From: an uncultured Alphaproteobacteria bacterium
GTDB taxonomy: Bacteria > Pseudomonadota > Alphaproteobacteria > Rs-D84
Reading direction: 5' to 3'
Assembly: GCA_949082785.1 (NCBI GenBank)
Contig: CARVLU010000001.1
Coordinates: 157,455 to 221,454, forward strand
DNA length: 64,000 nt
Under the pieces are notes generated by a model. The model did not search any database. It was not told where the DNA came from and worked only from the letters and a program-made list of their open reading frames with translations. Of the stretch, positions 24,504 to 33,286 are shown piece by piece (the stretch's first letter is position 1; the number at the start of each line of letters is the position of its first letter). The translations under genes and the position numbers were made by a program.

Positions 24504-25805
24504 ATGTTCAAGAAAGAAAAAATCAAGGATTTACATTATTCTGTCACGGGTTTGATTTCCGCCGCCGATTTACAGGCCGCCGCCGATGAAATCTTGACCG
24601 AATACGGCAAAACCGCAAAAATGCCGGGGTTTCGTCCGGGTCATATTCCGTTATCTGTTCTGCGCCAGAAATTCAATGCGTCCGCATATGGCGAAGCAAT
24701 CGATAAATTAATGAACAAAGATTTGACAACATATCTGGCCGATAAAAAAATCCGCCTGGCGGGTGCGCCCAAGGCTGACTTGGCCGGCTGGGAAATCGGC
24801 AAAGACGCGGAATATTCGTTGGAATTCGACATTTTGCCGACATTGCCCGCGATTGATTTGGAAAAATTCACAGTGACCAAAAAAGTCGCCAAACTGGACG
24901 AAGCCGAAGTTGAAAAATCACTGGAAAACATCCGCAAAAACCGCAGCATCGCTGAAAAACAGGGTGCCGATTACGCGGCGGCCGACGGCGACGTTGCCGT
25001 CATTGATTTCAAGGGCTTTGTCGGTGACGAAGCATTCGAAGGCGGCGAAGCGAAAAAGCATCACTTGATTCTGGGTTCCGGCGCGTTCATCCCGGGCTTC
25101 GAAGATCAGATTATCGGTCACAAGGCCGGCGACAAATTCGACGTCAACGTTAAATTCCCGGCGGAATACCACGCGGCCAATCTGGCCGGCCAGGATGCCC
25201 GGTTCGAAGTTGTTCTGCACGAAGTGCGCAAACACATCTTGCCGGAATTGAACGACGAATTGGCCAAGGCCGTTGGCCAGGAAAGTGTCGAAGCACTGCG
25301 CGAACATATCCGCAAGATTTTGAACGAACAATATGCCGACGTCGCCCAGCGTGACATGCGCAACGAATTGTTGGACATCTTGGCGGACAAGGTTAAGTTG
25401 GATTTGCCCGAAACACTGGTGACCCAGGAATTCGACATGGCCAAATCCGAACACGAACGCGGCCACGCCCACTGTGGCGCCGATTGCGGCGACGCCCACA
25501 AATGGGACGACAAGAAAGAACGCAAAGACGCGGAACGCCGTGTGAAATTGGGCCTGATTCTGGCCGAATGGGGCACCGCGAACAAGGTCGAAGTTACCCG
25601 CGAAGACCTGCAACAGGCCATCTGGGCCGAAGCGGCACGCTATCCGGACCCGAAACAGGTTTTTGAATTCTATAACAAGAATCAAAACGCCCTGGCGATG
25701 TTGCGCGGCATGATGTTCGAACGCAAGGCACTGGACGCCATGCTGACACATGTCAAGACCAAGGAAAAACAGGTCAAGGCCGACGAATTGTTCAAACAGG
25801 CGTAA
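24504..25805 (+). CDS. tig: Trigger factor (ribosome-bound chaperone, PPIase)
   Basis: 433 residues from the ATG at 24504, well spaced from GGGGAAAG. N-terminal ribosome-binding domain with the signature GFRPGHIPLSVLRQKF (about 36-51); FKBP-type isomerase domain about 150-235 (DGDVAVIDFKGFVGDEAFEGG, GFEDQIIGHKAGD); C-terminal helical arms. Odd: around residue 313-330 the arm carries a His/Cys cluster (HERGHAHCGADCGDAH) not expected in this family and possibly metal-binding. Single-gene unit with its own promoter and terminator; clpP/clpX do not follow. Confidence 0.95.
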   Translation: MFKKEKIKDLHYSVTGLISAADLQAAADEILTEYGKTAKMPGFRPGHIPLSVLRQKFNASAYGEAIDKLMNKDLTTYLADKKIRLAGAPKADLAGWEIGKDAEYSLEFDILPTLPAIDLEKFTVTKKVAKLDEAEVEKSLENIRKNRSIAEKQGADYAAADGDVAVIDFKGFVGDEAFEGGEAKKHHLILGSGAFIPGFEDQIIGHKAGDKFDVNVKFPAEYHAANLAGQDARFEVVLHEVRKHILPELNDELAKAVGQESVEALREHIRKILNEQYADVAQRDMRNELLDILADKVKLDLPETLVTQEFDMAKSEHERGHAHCGADCGDAHKWDDKKERKDAERRVKLGLILAEWGTANKVEVTREDLQQAIWAEAARYPDPKQVFEFYNKNQNALAMLRGMMFERKALDAMLTHVKTKEKQVKADELFKQA

Positions 25806-25823
25806 CACCCGAACATTCAAAAG

Positions 25824-25848
25824 AAATCCCCCAAATGGGGGATTTTTA
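25824..25848 (+). terminator. Terminator after tig
   Basis: AAATCCCCC-aaat-GGGGGATTTTTATT. Confidence 0.9.
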
Positions 25849-25922
25849 TTTGCGGATTATTCTCCTGCTTGCAAAGGGCGGGGCGGGGGATTATACTGGC
25901 ATCATAACCCAAGGGAGATAAA

Positions 25923-26378
25923 ATGAAAAAATTTCTGGTTTTATGTATGACGGTTGTGCTGACGGCGTGTGCGGCAAACCTGAACAATGACCGGTATCAG
26001 ACATCGGCGGCCGGGCAGATTAATTCCGTCCAAGAAGGCGTGATTATCAACGCCCGACCGGTACGTATTGCCACAGAAAACGGTGGTGTCGGTTCATTGG
26101 CCGGTGGCGTTGCGGGCGGGGCGGCCGGTTCGATGATTGGCGGCAACACCGCGGTGAACGTAATTGGCGCGGTCGGCGGCGCGGTTCTGGGCGGATTCCT
26201 GGGGTCCAAGGCCCAAGAAGGTCTGTCGGCGCAAAACGGTATGGAATATATCGTGAAACTGGATTCTGGGCGTGCCATCACATTGACCCAGGGCGCAGAT
26301 GTGAAATTTTCAGTGGGCCAGGCGGTCTATGTCCTGGACGCGGATTACGGCGAACGCGCCCGCATCATCGCCCGATAA
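25923..26378 (+). CDS. Glycine-zipper outer-membrane lipoprotein (SlyB/17-kDa antigen type)
   Basis: 151 residues. Lipoprotein signal with lipobox LTAC (Cys 16). Residues about 55-97 are a glycine zipper (GSLAGGVAGGAAGSMIGG, then VGGAVLGGFLGSKA), followed by a beta-rich C-terminal part. This is the layout of SlyB/Pcp and the rickettsial 17-kDa antigen, structural lipoproteins of the outer membrane. GGGAGA precedes the start and a terminator follows, so it is monocistronic. Confidence 0.85.
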   Translation: MKKFLVLCMTVVLTACAANLNNDRYQTSAAGQINSVQEGVIINARPVRIATENGGVGSLAGGVAGGAAGSMIGGNTAVNVIGAVGGAVLGGFLGSKAQEGLSAQNGMEYIVKLDSGRAITLTQGADVKFSVGQAVYVLDADYGERARIIAR

Positions 26379-26405
26379 AAAATCCCGCCCCGGCGGGATT
26401 TTTTT
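26379..26405 (+). terminator. Terminator after the glycine-zipper lipoprotein
   Basis: AATCCCGCC-cc-GGCGGGATT plus TTTTTTT. Confidence 0.9.
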
Positions 26406-26514
26406 CTTGGCTCTTCATCGCCTTTGTCACCCCATGGCTTTGACCATGGGGTCCAGGTATATGGAGTTGCACGGAACGTGCATGCAAATCTGCACACCAA
26501 TAAATTTAAATTCC

Positions 26515-26543
26515 TTGAACACTCGCGTATAATGCGATATAAT
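26515..26543 (+). promoter_or_regulatory. Promoter of leader RNA copy 3
   Basis: TTGAAC (26515-26520), 17-nt spacer, TATAAT (26538-26543). Same boxes and spacing as copy 1. Confidence 0.8.
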
Positions 26544-26549
26544 AGACAC

Positions 26550-26711
26550 GCATTGGGAAACCGGTGTAGGCTTCAAAACCTGACAAAAGCAGTCGAAAGA
26601 CTTTAAATACTCCACATTGGTTGGAGGGTCGTGAATACCCAATAAACGACGCTATTGCTTTTGATAGTTTTGAACCTCCAACCACCCAAATGTTTTGGGT
26701 GGTGTTTTTTT
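26550..26711 (+). ncRNA. Structured leader RNA, copy 3 (XRE class)
   Basis: About 160 nt. Conserved gggaaaccggtgtaggct 5' segment; hairpin AGTC-GAAA-GACT (26591-26602), whose stem differs from copies 1 and 2 yet stays paired and keeps a GNRA loop; arm a shorter (CTCCA); arm b GGTTGGAGG (26619-26627); GTCGT/ACGAC and CTAT/ATAG hairpins; arm c CCTCCAACC (26675-26683); terminator CCACCCAAA (26682-26690)/TTTGGGTGG (26694-26702), again changed on both sides relative to copy 2, and a T-run. The XRE start is 20 nt downstream. Confidence 0.75.
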
Positions 26712-26731
26712 AACACAAGGAGAAGAAAACT

Positions 26732-26959
26732 ATGGCAAAATTATTAATCGACGCCAATTACTATGGCAGTGTGATGCGCCATGCGCGCCAACATTTGAAA
26801 ATCAGTGTGGCCGACGCGGCAAAATTACTGAAAATGAACAAGAAAGATTATCAGAAATGTGAACGTGGCCGCGACCTGTTTGCCGAAGGGACGCTGCGTC
26901 GTTTCTTTCACGGGGCGTTTGCACTGCTGGTGATAAAACGCAGCCGCGATAATTTGTAA
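26732..26959 (+). CDS. Small XRE-type HTH protein, copy 3
   Basis: 75 residues, AAGGAGA ribosome site. Same single HTH as copy 2 with differences only near residues 14-15 (SV for NI); most base changes in the first half are silent, and the second half is identical DNA. Silent-biased change argues that the protein is under selection. Preceded by leader RNA copy 3 and followed by the same terminator and repeat block as copy 2. Confidence 0.8.
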   Translation: MAKLLIDANYYGSVMRHARQHLKISVADAAKLLKMNKKDYQKCERGRDLFAEGTLRRFFHGAFALLVIKRSRDNL

Positions 26960-26963
26960 TGCC

Positions 26964-26985
26964 ATCCCCCGGAATGGGGGATTTT
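26964..26985 (+). terminator. Terminator after XRE copy 3
   Basis: Identical to the hairpin at 13497-13518. Confidence 0.75.
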
Positions 26986-26989
26986 ATTA

Positions 26990-27148
26990 CTGGATTGCCA
27001 CGCCACTGACGTGGCTCGCAATGACAAGGGTGTTTAATTTCCCGGGTACTTCATCCCCTTTGTCATTGCGAACGCAGTGAAGCAATCCAGTGAATAGTGG
27101 TCTGTTCCTTATTATCTGGATTGCCGCGCCGATGGCTCGCAATGACAA
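26990..27148. repeat. Cluster of three dispersed palindromic repeats, second copy
   Basis: Forward 26990-27027, inverted 27060-27090, forward 27116-27148. Identical to 13523-13681, so the whole tail of the cassette is duplicated between the two loci. Confidence 0.85.
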
Positions 27149-27155
27149 CGGGGAT

Positions 27156-27184
27156 AAAAAAAATCCCCCGGTGGGGGATTTTTA
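27156..27184 (-). terminator. Terminator after leuS
   Basis: AATCCCCC-ggt-GGGGGATT with a long T-run on the minus strand, overlapping the leuS stop. Confidence 0.85.
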
Positions 27185-29578
27185 CTTTTTTACCACAAAG
27201 TTCACCAGTTTATTTGGCACAACCACGGTTTTTATAATTTCCGCATCGGCCAATTTTCCGGCGGCGGCCGCGCGGGCCGCATCAATGATATCCGATTCCG
27301 CCGCGCCCACCGGCATAACAAAATCCGCAACGCGACGACCGTTGACCGATGCCACGATGGTCATTTCCGTCTGGACCAATTTGGACGCGTCGTGCGTCGG
27401 CCACGGGTACAGCGCCAACATTTCACTGTGACCGATTTTTTCCCACATTTCTTCGGTTAAATGGGGGGCAAAGGGGTTTAAAACCTGTAACAAAATGGCA
27501 TAGGCATCACGCGGCATCGACCCCGAAAACGCGTTAATGTATTCCATCATTGCCGAAATTGCCGTGTTAAACCGCATACCCGCAATACGTTCGCCAACAT
27601 CCGCAATCAATTGGTGCGTGATGCGTTCCTGGGGGGCAGTCATGGGTCCATCGGTTAATTTGTCGGCCATGTTTTCCACACGTTTCAAGAAACGCTGAAC
27701 ACCGGCCAGGGTACCTTCGGACCAATTGACGTTTTGTTCCCACGGGCCCAAATACAAAATGGTCAAACGACATGCGTCCGCACCCGCGCGCGCAACGACA
27801 TCCGAACTGGGGACCATGTTGCCCAATGATTTCGACATCTTGCGTCCGTCGGCCGCCATCAACAGACCGCTGCTGGTGCGCTTGGCATAGGGTTCAACCC
27901 CAGGCACCAGCCCCAGATCCGACAGCGCTTTGTACCAGAAACGGGAATAGAGCAGGTGACGCGTCGTATGTTCCATACCGCCGTTATAGTGGTCAACCGG
28001 CATCCATTTATCCAATTGGGCACGACTGCAAAATTCGTTGTTATTTTTTGAATCCAGATAGCGCAGGAAATACCAAGACGAACCTGCCCACTGGGGCATT
28101 GTGTCGGTTTCACGATGCGCCGGCGCACCACAGCACGGACAGGGTACATTCACCCAATCTGTTGCACGGGCCAGGGGGCTTTCCCCTTGGTCGGTGGGCT
28201 TGTAATCCGACATGTGCGGCTGTAACAGCGGCAATTCGGAATCCGGCACCGGCACCCATCCGCATTTGTCGCAATGAATCAACGGAATGGGTTCACCCCA
28301 ATACATCTGGCGGGAAAATCCCCAGTCTTTTAATTTATATTTGGTCGCGCCGCGGGCAAAACCACGTTCCGTACCGTATTTAATCGCGGCGGCGATGGCA
28401 TCTTCTTTGCCCATGCCGTTCAAGAAATCTGAATTAATGTGGGGACCGTCACCTTCCCAGACTGCGTCGGGGGTGCCGCCACCCAAAACCGGAATGATAT
28501 CCAGGCCGAATTTTTTTGCAAAATCCCAATCGCGACCGTCATGTGCGGGCACGGCCATAATCGCCCCAAAACCATAATCCGCCAACACATAATCCGCAAC
28601 AAAGACCGGAATTTCCGCGCCCGTAAACGGATTGACCGCACGCACACCGCGCAGTTCGACACCCGTTTTTTCACGCGTTACGTCGGTGCGTTCGATATCG
28701 GATTTCGCGGCCGCGGCGGCAATATATTCACGCACCGCATCGGCGTTTTCAATACGCCCATCTTTCAGCCATTTTTTCACCAGTGCATGTTCCGGCGCAA
28801 TCACACAGAACGTCACACCAAAAATGGTATCAATGCGCGTGGTATAAACCGTCATCACATCATCGTCCACACGGAAATCCACATCGGCGCCATATGAACG
28901 ACCAATCCAGTTAATCTGTTCAGCTTTGACCCGGGCGGGATAATCCACCAACGCCAAATCATCAATCAAACGGTCTGCATATTTCGTAATCGCCAGATTC
29001 CATTGCAGCTTCATCTTTTTTTCAACCGGCCCGTGACAGCGTTCACATTTGCCATCTTCCAGTTCTTCGTTGGTCAAATTGGTTTTACAGCACGGACACC
29101 AGTTCATCGGCAATTCCGATTTGTACGCCAGGCCTGCCTTGAAAAACTGGATAAACATCCACTGGGTCCATTTGATGAATTCCGGGTCGGATGTCGATAA
29201 TTTCGATTCCGGATTGAACGACAGTCCCATGATGGAAATATCACGTTCAAAAATCTTGATTAATTCGGCGACGGATTCACTGGGATGCTTGCCAATTTTT
29301 GTGGCATATTTTTCAGAAGAAATCCCCATGGAATCATACCCAATGGGATACAAAACATCGTAACCCTGCATCCGACGGAAACGCGCCATCGCGTCCATCC
29401 CGGCATAGGGCAACATATGACCGACGTGCAATCCGGCCCCACTGGGGAACGGGAATTCAATCAGGTTATAAAACTTTGGCTTTGACCCATCGTTTTTTGG
29501 AACGAACGCGCGCGCATCGGCCCAGCGTTTTTGCCATTTGGATTCGCGATTATGAATCTTTTGGATTTCGTCTGTCAT
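27182..29578 (-). CDS. leuS: Leucyl-tRNA synthetase
   Basis: 798 residues from the ATG at 29576-29578 (AGGGA upstream); a longer reading has no ribosome site. Class I HIGH-type motif GAGLHVGHMLPYAGMDA (about 46-62), zinc-type CPCC/CERC positions, CP1 editing domain in the centre (VYTTRIDTIFGVTFCVIAPEH), DTMPQWAGSSWYFLRYLD, and KMSKSLGN (about 575). At the short end of the bacterial range. Charges tRNA-Leu and edits mischarged tRNA. No T-box is visible upstream. Confidence 0.96.
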   Translation of the reverse strand: MTDEIQKIHNRESKWQKRWADARAFVPKNDGSKPKFYNLIEFPFPSGAGLHVGHMLPYAGMDAMARFRRMQGYDVLYPIGYDSMGISSEKYATKIGKHPSESVAELIKIFERDISIMGLSFNPESKLSTSDPEFIKWTQWMFIQFFKAGLAYKSELPMNWCPCCKTNLTNEELEDGKCERCHGPVEKKMKLQWNLAITKYADRLIDDLALVDYPARVKAEQINWIGRSYGADVDFRVDDDVMTVYTTRIDTIFGVTFCVIAPEHALVKKWLKDGRIENADAVREYIAAAAAKSDIERTDVTREKTGVELRGVRAVNPFTGAEIPVFVADYVLADYGFGAIMAVPAHDGRDWDFAKKFGLDIIPVLGGGTPDAVWEGDGPHINSDFLNGMGKEDAIAAAIKYGTERGFARGATKYKLKDWGFSRQMYWGEPIPLIHCDKCGWVPVPDSELPLLQPHMSDYKPTDQGESPLARATDWVNVPCPCCGAPAHRETDTMPQWAGSSWYFLRYLDSKNNNEFCSRAQLDKWMPVDHYNGGMEHTTRHLLYSRFWYKALSDLGLVPGVEPYAKRTSSGLLMAADGRKMSKSLGNMVPSSDVVARAGADACRLTILYLGPWEQNVNWSEGTLAGVQRFLKRVENMADKLTDGPMTAPQERITHQLIADVGERIAGMRFNTAISAMMEYINAFSGSMPRDAYAILLQVLNPFAPHLTEEMWEKIGHSEMLALYPWPTHDASKLVQTEMTIVASVNGRRVADFVMPVGAAESDIIDAARAAAAGKLADAEIIKTVVVPNKLVNFVVKK

Positions 29579-30621
29579 AATAATGTCCCTGTGTGTATTT
29601 AAAATCCTGATAATTTTATACGGATGGTCTGTATAATTCAAGCTTTTTATCCCCGCCGCCCGACATTTGACCAGCCACGGCAACATCGTGGGACAACCGG
29701 GACGTTTTTTACCCCAATTTTTCCAAAATCATTTTTTAAAAAGACGAATAAAATCAATCGAAACAACAATAAGTTAAACTAATTTATTAAATTATACTAA
29801 CGGGGGCAGGGACGGTCACAAAAATCACCAAACCGGACCCACACATCGCGTGCGACACGCGGATATTTTGAACACCGCGGAGAAAAATCGCCCAGACGCA
29901 CACCATTTTTCGCCATAATCCGGGCATTTTTTGGCGTTTTTTGGCGATTTTGACCCCAAATCGATGCAAAAACCGGCACAAAACAAGGCGGGCAACAAAA
30001 TTAAAGCATATTATAAAATAATCAGGACACCATATTGATTACAGAATAATATTAAAATTTATACCATGTCGCATTATGACCCCAAATACCGCACCCAGAA
30101 TTACAAACAATACGAACCACACGTATTTACGCGGACCGGAAACATTTTTGCACACACCGTCACGGCTCAAAACACAAAAACACACCGACACAGATGAATA
30201 AAAATTAATATTCATTTTATACACCACAACAATACGACACACATCAATATGTAACGATACATAAACACACAGATGTGCGATGGCGCATATTTATGTGTTT
30301 TTGTATATTTTCCGCCCCGACACAATACAAAACTATACATAATATATATTATGCGCCTTTTTGGAATACCGCCCTGCGATAATTATATGGGATATGATTT
30401 TGGTCATAATTTTGCCATAAAAATGACACCATGCGACGCAAAATTCCCATCATTTATATGTCCGGCGACGCTGCTGGGACGCCGGACGCCCACATTTTCC
30501 ACAATTGCGCCACCAAATAAATCAACGCGCCAACCACGCCCCACAGCCACACCCAAATATTTATGTCGTTTTTACATAACCAACCCGCCCGCACCACGCC
30601 GCATTTTGACCATAAAACCAC
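29579..30621. other. 1 kb gap without a convincing gene
   Basis: Nothing here reads as a normal gene. The plus strand is rich in A and C (many cacac and aaaa runs), unlike its neighbours. Seen: two close copies of ttttttggcg near 29930-29950; a hairpin at 30259-30296 (ACATAAA/TTTATGT outer, TGTGC/GCGCA inner, GATG loop) followed by a T-rich run; and on the minus strand a 58-codon reading (30039-30215) with one hydrophobic segment but no ribosome site. Possibly decayed DNA or an RNA gene. Confidence 0.5.
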
Positions 30622-30648
30622 AAAAAAACAGGACGCACGCGCCCTGTT
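30622..30648 (-). terminator. Terminator after mscL
   Basis: AACAGG...CCTGTT stem followed by a 7-T run on the minus strand, about 35 nt beyond the mscL stop. Confidence 0.7.
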
Positions 30649-30682
30649 CCTTTTGATTAATTTTAATTTTTAACAAATCAGA

Positions 30683-31231
30683 TTAATTCTTTGTAATTTT
30701 TTTAATTTTTGAAATTTTGCCCTTGGCCATTTTGGTCAGTTTTTTGACACTTTTTTCCAAATCACTGTCGGATGCGGCCGCGACTTCGACCGGCTTTACA
30801 TTCGAACAGCAATTTGGACATTTGGTCGCCGCCACATTAATCGATGTTTTACAATATGGACACGTGCGCGTCGTAACGGGTTTTTGCGTCCGGATTTTGT
30901 TCATCATCCGCACAAACAGAAAAATCGCGAACATCGTAATCAGGAAACTGACCACGGAATTCAAGAACAACCCGATATTCAGCGTTGTTGCGCCCGCCGC
31001 CTGGGCCGCCGCAACGGTCGGATAATGGACGCCGGTCACGCCACCCTTTAACACAATAAACCATTGGGAAAAATCCACACCACCAATCAACAGCCCAATC
31101 GGCGGCATAATCACATCTTTGACCAATGAATTCACGACACTGGTCATCACACTGCCGACGATGATACCAACCGCCATGTCAATCGCATTACCACGTTCCA
31201 TAAACGCGCGAAAATCTTTGAAAAAGCTCAT
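30683..31231 (-). CDS. mscL: MscL mechanosensitive channel with C-terminal zinc ribbon
   Basis: 182 residues against the usual 130-150. Opens under membrane tension to release solutes. Seen: FKDFRAFMERGNAIDMAVGI (first helix with the gating region), VNSLVKDVIMPPIGLLIGG, second helix about 88-108. Odd: after the second helix, in place of the usual helical bundle, Cys pairs C124/C127 and C138/C141 (CPYCKTS, CPNCC) form an apparent zinc ribbon, then a Lys-rich tail. The ATG overlaps the aroK stop by 4 nt. Confidence 0.92.
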   Translation of the reverse strand: MSFFKDFRAFMERGNAIDMAVGIIVGSVMTSVVNSLVKDVIMPPIGLLIGGVDFSQWFIVLKGGVTGVHYPTVAAAQAAGATTLNIGLFLNSVVSFLITMFAIFLFVRMMNKIRTQKPVTTRTCPYCKTSINVAATKCPNCCSNVKPVEVAAASDSDLEKSVKKLTKMAKGKISKIKKITKN

Positions 31232-31791
31232 TTTTTCTCTCCTTTGTTTTGGTGGCTTTCGATTGCCGTCAAAACCTTGCCTAGCGTTTTGCGCAGGCTT
31301 TCATCCTGGGTCTTGACCGTAATATCAGCCATGGCGTATGTGCGATACCGTTCATCAATCAATTGCGCCAAAATTTTACGACTGTCCGCGTTCAATAATT
31401 GCGGCCGCGTGTCGCGAAAATTCGTCCTTTTTACAAGCAGTTCCAAGTCGGCTTTTAACCAAACTGTCAACGCCTTTTTCAGGGCCATTTCACGTACGGC
31501 GGGCGTGATAAAGGCCCCTTCGCCGGTGGAAATAACCTTTAACGCGGGCGGACTGTCCAACAGACGTGCAATCACACGCTGTTCCACGCGACGAAATTCC
31601 TGTTCGCCGTACATGGCAAAGATATCCACCACACTGCACCCGGCCGCGGCTTCGATTTCTTTGTCCGAATCCACGAACGGAATCCCCAATCGCCGGGCCA
31701 AAGCCCGCCCTACGCTGGTCTTGCCCGCGCCCATCAATCCGACCATAACAATCGGCCGGTCCAATAAAATTTCTGATGCCAAACTACTCAT
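31228..31791 (-). CDS. aroK: Shikimate kinase
   Basis: 187 residues. Phosphorylates shikimate at O3 in the aromatic amino acid pathway. Walker A GLMGAGKTSVGRALA (about 18-32), shikimate-binding DSDKEIEAAAG, YGEQEFRRVEQRV, and the G-rich STGEGAF loop. aroB, its usual neighbour, is absent; mscL follows with a 4-nt overlap. No strong Shine-Dalgarno at the ATG used here. Confidence 0.93.
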   Translation of the reverse strand: MSSLASEILLDRPIVMVGLMGAGKTSVGRALARRLGIPFVDSDKEIEAAAGCSVVDIFAMYGEQEFRRVEQRVIARLLDSPPALKVISTGEGAFITPAVREMALKKALTVWLKADLELLVKRTNFRDTRPQLLNADSRKILAQLIDERYRTYAMADITVKTQDESLRKTLGKVLTAIESHQNKGEKK

Positions 31792-31894
31792 AATACACGC
31801 ATATTAACAACCATACCGCCCCCAGACAATAAAAAACTGGACTTTCGCATTTTTTATCCTATAATATTGACAAATAATAAAAAGGTACACAAGC

Positions 31895-32653
31895 ATGAGA
31901 GCAGATTTAGAAGGACGCGTCGCACTGATTACCGGCGCCACAGGCGACACCGGCATGGCCATCGCCAAAGAATTTTACGCCCAGGGCGCATCGGTGGTTT
32001 TAACCGGTCGCAGCGAAGAAAAATTACAAAAAATTCGTGAAAAATTGATATCAACCCCAACCCCCGGCACACCGGAACCACTGTGCATTTGTCGCGATTT
32101 AACCACACCCATGGTCGAAAACGTTCTGGTTGACCAGGCTGTTCGTCACTTTGGCAAACTGGACATCGTGGTGAATGCCGCCGCGATAGTAGAGGGCCGC
32201 TTTTTCGCAAAAACCGACGACGCGTATTTGGGTCACATGATGCACATGAATTTCAACGTGCCGTACAACATCTGTCGCGCGGCCATTAAACCGATGTGCC
32301 AGAATAAATACGGCCGCATCATCAATATCACATCCATCGCCGGATATATGGGCGACGCCGCGATGAGCACCTATGCCGCGACCAAAGGCGCACTGGCATC
32401 GGCCACAAAATCCATTGCCGCCGAATACGCACGCCGCGGCATTACGGCAAATTGCATCGCGCCGGGCGTTATCGACACCGGTTCGACAAAAAAATTACCC
32501 GCCCAGCGTCAGCAGGATATTAAAAACATGATTCCGTGCCACCGCTTTGGCAAACCCGAAGAAGTTGCATATCTGGCCGCATTTTTGGCATCAGAACGTG
32601 CCGCATATATCAACGGTCAACAAATCCACATTAACGGCGGCTGGATTCGTTAA
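31895..32653 (+). CDS. SDR-family oxidoreductase (FabG-like)
   Basis: 252 residues. Rossmann fold with LITGATGDTGMAIAKEF (cofactor loop; the usual TGxxxGIG reads TGATGDTG), NAAA near residue 92, and catalytic Ser in NITSIAGYMG with YAATK (Tyr-x3-Lys). The C-terminus INGQQIHINGGWIR matches 3-oxoacyl-ACP reductases. Could be FabG of fatty-acid synthesis or another NAD(P)H-dependent alcohol dehydrogenase; no fab genes adjoin, so the substrate is open. Confidence 0.88.
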   Translation: MRADLEGRVALITGATGDTGMAIAKEFYAQGASVVLTGRSEEKLQKIREKLISTPTPGTPEPLCICRDLTTPMVENVLVDQAVRHFGKLDIVVNAAAIVEGRFFAKTDDAYLGHMMHMNFNVPYNICRAAIKPMCQNKYGRIINITSIAGYMGDAAMSTYAATKGALASATKSIAAEYARRGITANCIAPGVIDTGSTKKLPAQRQQDIKNMIPCHRFGKPEEVAYLAAFLASERAAYINGQQIHINGGWIR

Positions 32654-32656
32654 TAA

Positions 32657-32677
32657 AATCCCCCATTCGGGGGATTT
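32657..32677. terminator. Hairpin between two convergent genes
   Basis: AATCCCCC-attc-GGGGGATT between the SDR gene and the Cys-rich gene; weak T-run, could serve both directions. Confidence 0.6.
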
Positions 32678-32685
32678 ATGCCCCC

Positions 32686-33261
32686 CTAGTTACTGTAATA
32701 GCAATTTTGCGTATATGTACATGACCCAGTCGCATCCGACCCGGATGTGACATAACATCCCGTCACCGACGTCGTACCGGCATTACTGTTGCCATTTTCC
32801 GGGCAACGCGTACATCCCGATGTGCCATTATAACTGCTGCCGTAATATCCGGCGGCACACCGGTACGACGTCGTTGCTTTGCACGTATTACAATCGCAGG
32901 TGCGCACCACTTTCTTTTCATATCCCACGGCATGCCCAGACCATGACGCATCACTGACACAATTGACGCAGCCCGCACAATTTTCCTGGCAATCAGAATA
33001 GGGATATGTACCAAGACACCCCGGAACAACGGCGCTGGCCGATATTTTGGTATAGCCCGTCGCACACGAACCACACGTTTCAATGGCATAATCGCCATAG
33101 CACGTTTTGATTTTCCTTTGACATCCGGCCGACACATCATTTAACGTGACCACATCTAAATCCATACAATGCGACGCCGCGCACATAATAGTCGCCGCCC
33201 AGGACGCCCGCCCCACCCCCAGCGCCACCACGGCACCGCACACAAGTATATACTTTTTCAT
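32686..33261 (-). CDS. Cysteine-rich exported protein behind a leader RNA
   Basis: 191 residues from the ATG at 33259-33261. Signal peptide 1-22 (ending SWA-ATI). The mature protein has about 25 Cys, with patterns CGSCATGYTKI, CAGCVNC, CDCNTC, GYYGSSYNGTSGCTRCP, the same YYGxxxxxxxGCTxCP module found in the protein at 63490-64000. Probably a disulfide-rich surface or secreted protein. The start lies 25 nt after the leader terminator (33287-33310), so expression should need read-through. Confidence 0.75.
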   Translation of the reverse strand: MKKYILVCGAVVALGVGRASWAATIMCAASHCMDLDVVTLNDVSAGCQRKIKTCYGDYAIETCGSCATGYTKISASAVVPGCLGTYPYSDCQENCAGCVNCVSDASWSGHAVGYEKKVVRTCDCNTCKATTSYRCAAGYYGSSYNGTSGCTRCPENGNSNAGTTSVTGCYVTSGSDATGSCTYTQNCYYSN

Positions 33262-33286
33262 TTTCAACCCCTGTTGTTTTTTGAAC

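Noticed and set aside
30273..30656. 127-codon frame in the 1 kb gap
   Set aside because: Composition is unlike neighbouring genes, with many Pro/Thr/Lys from the A/C-rich strand, and there is no ribosome site.
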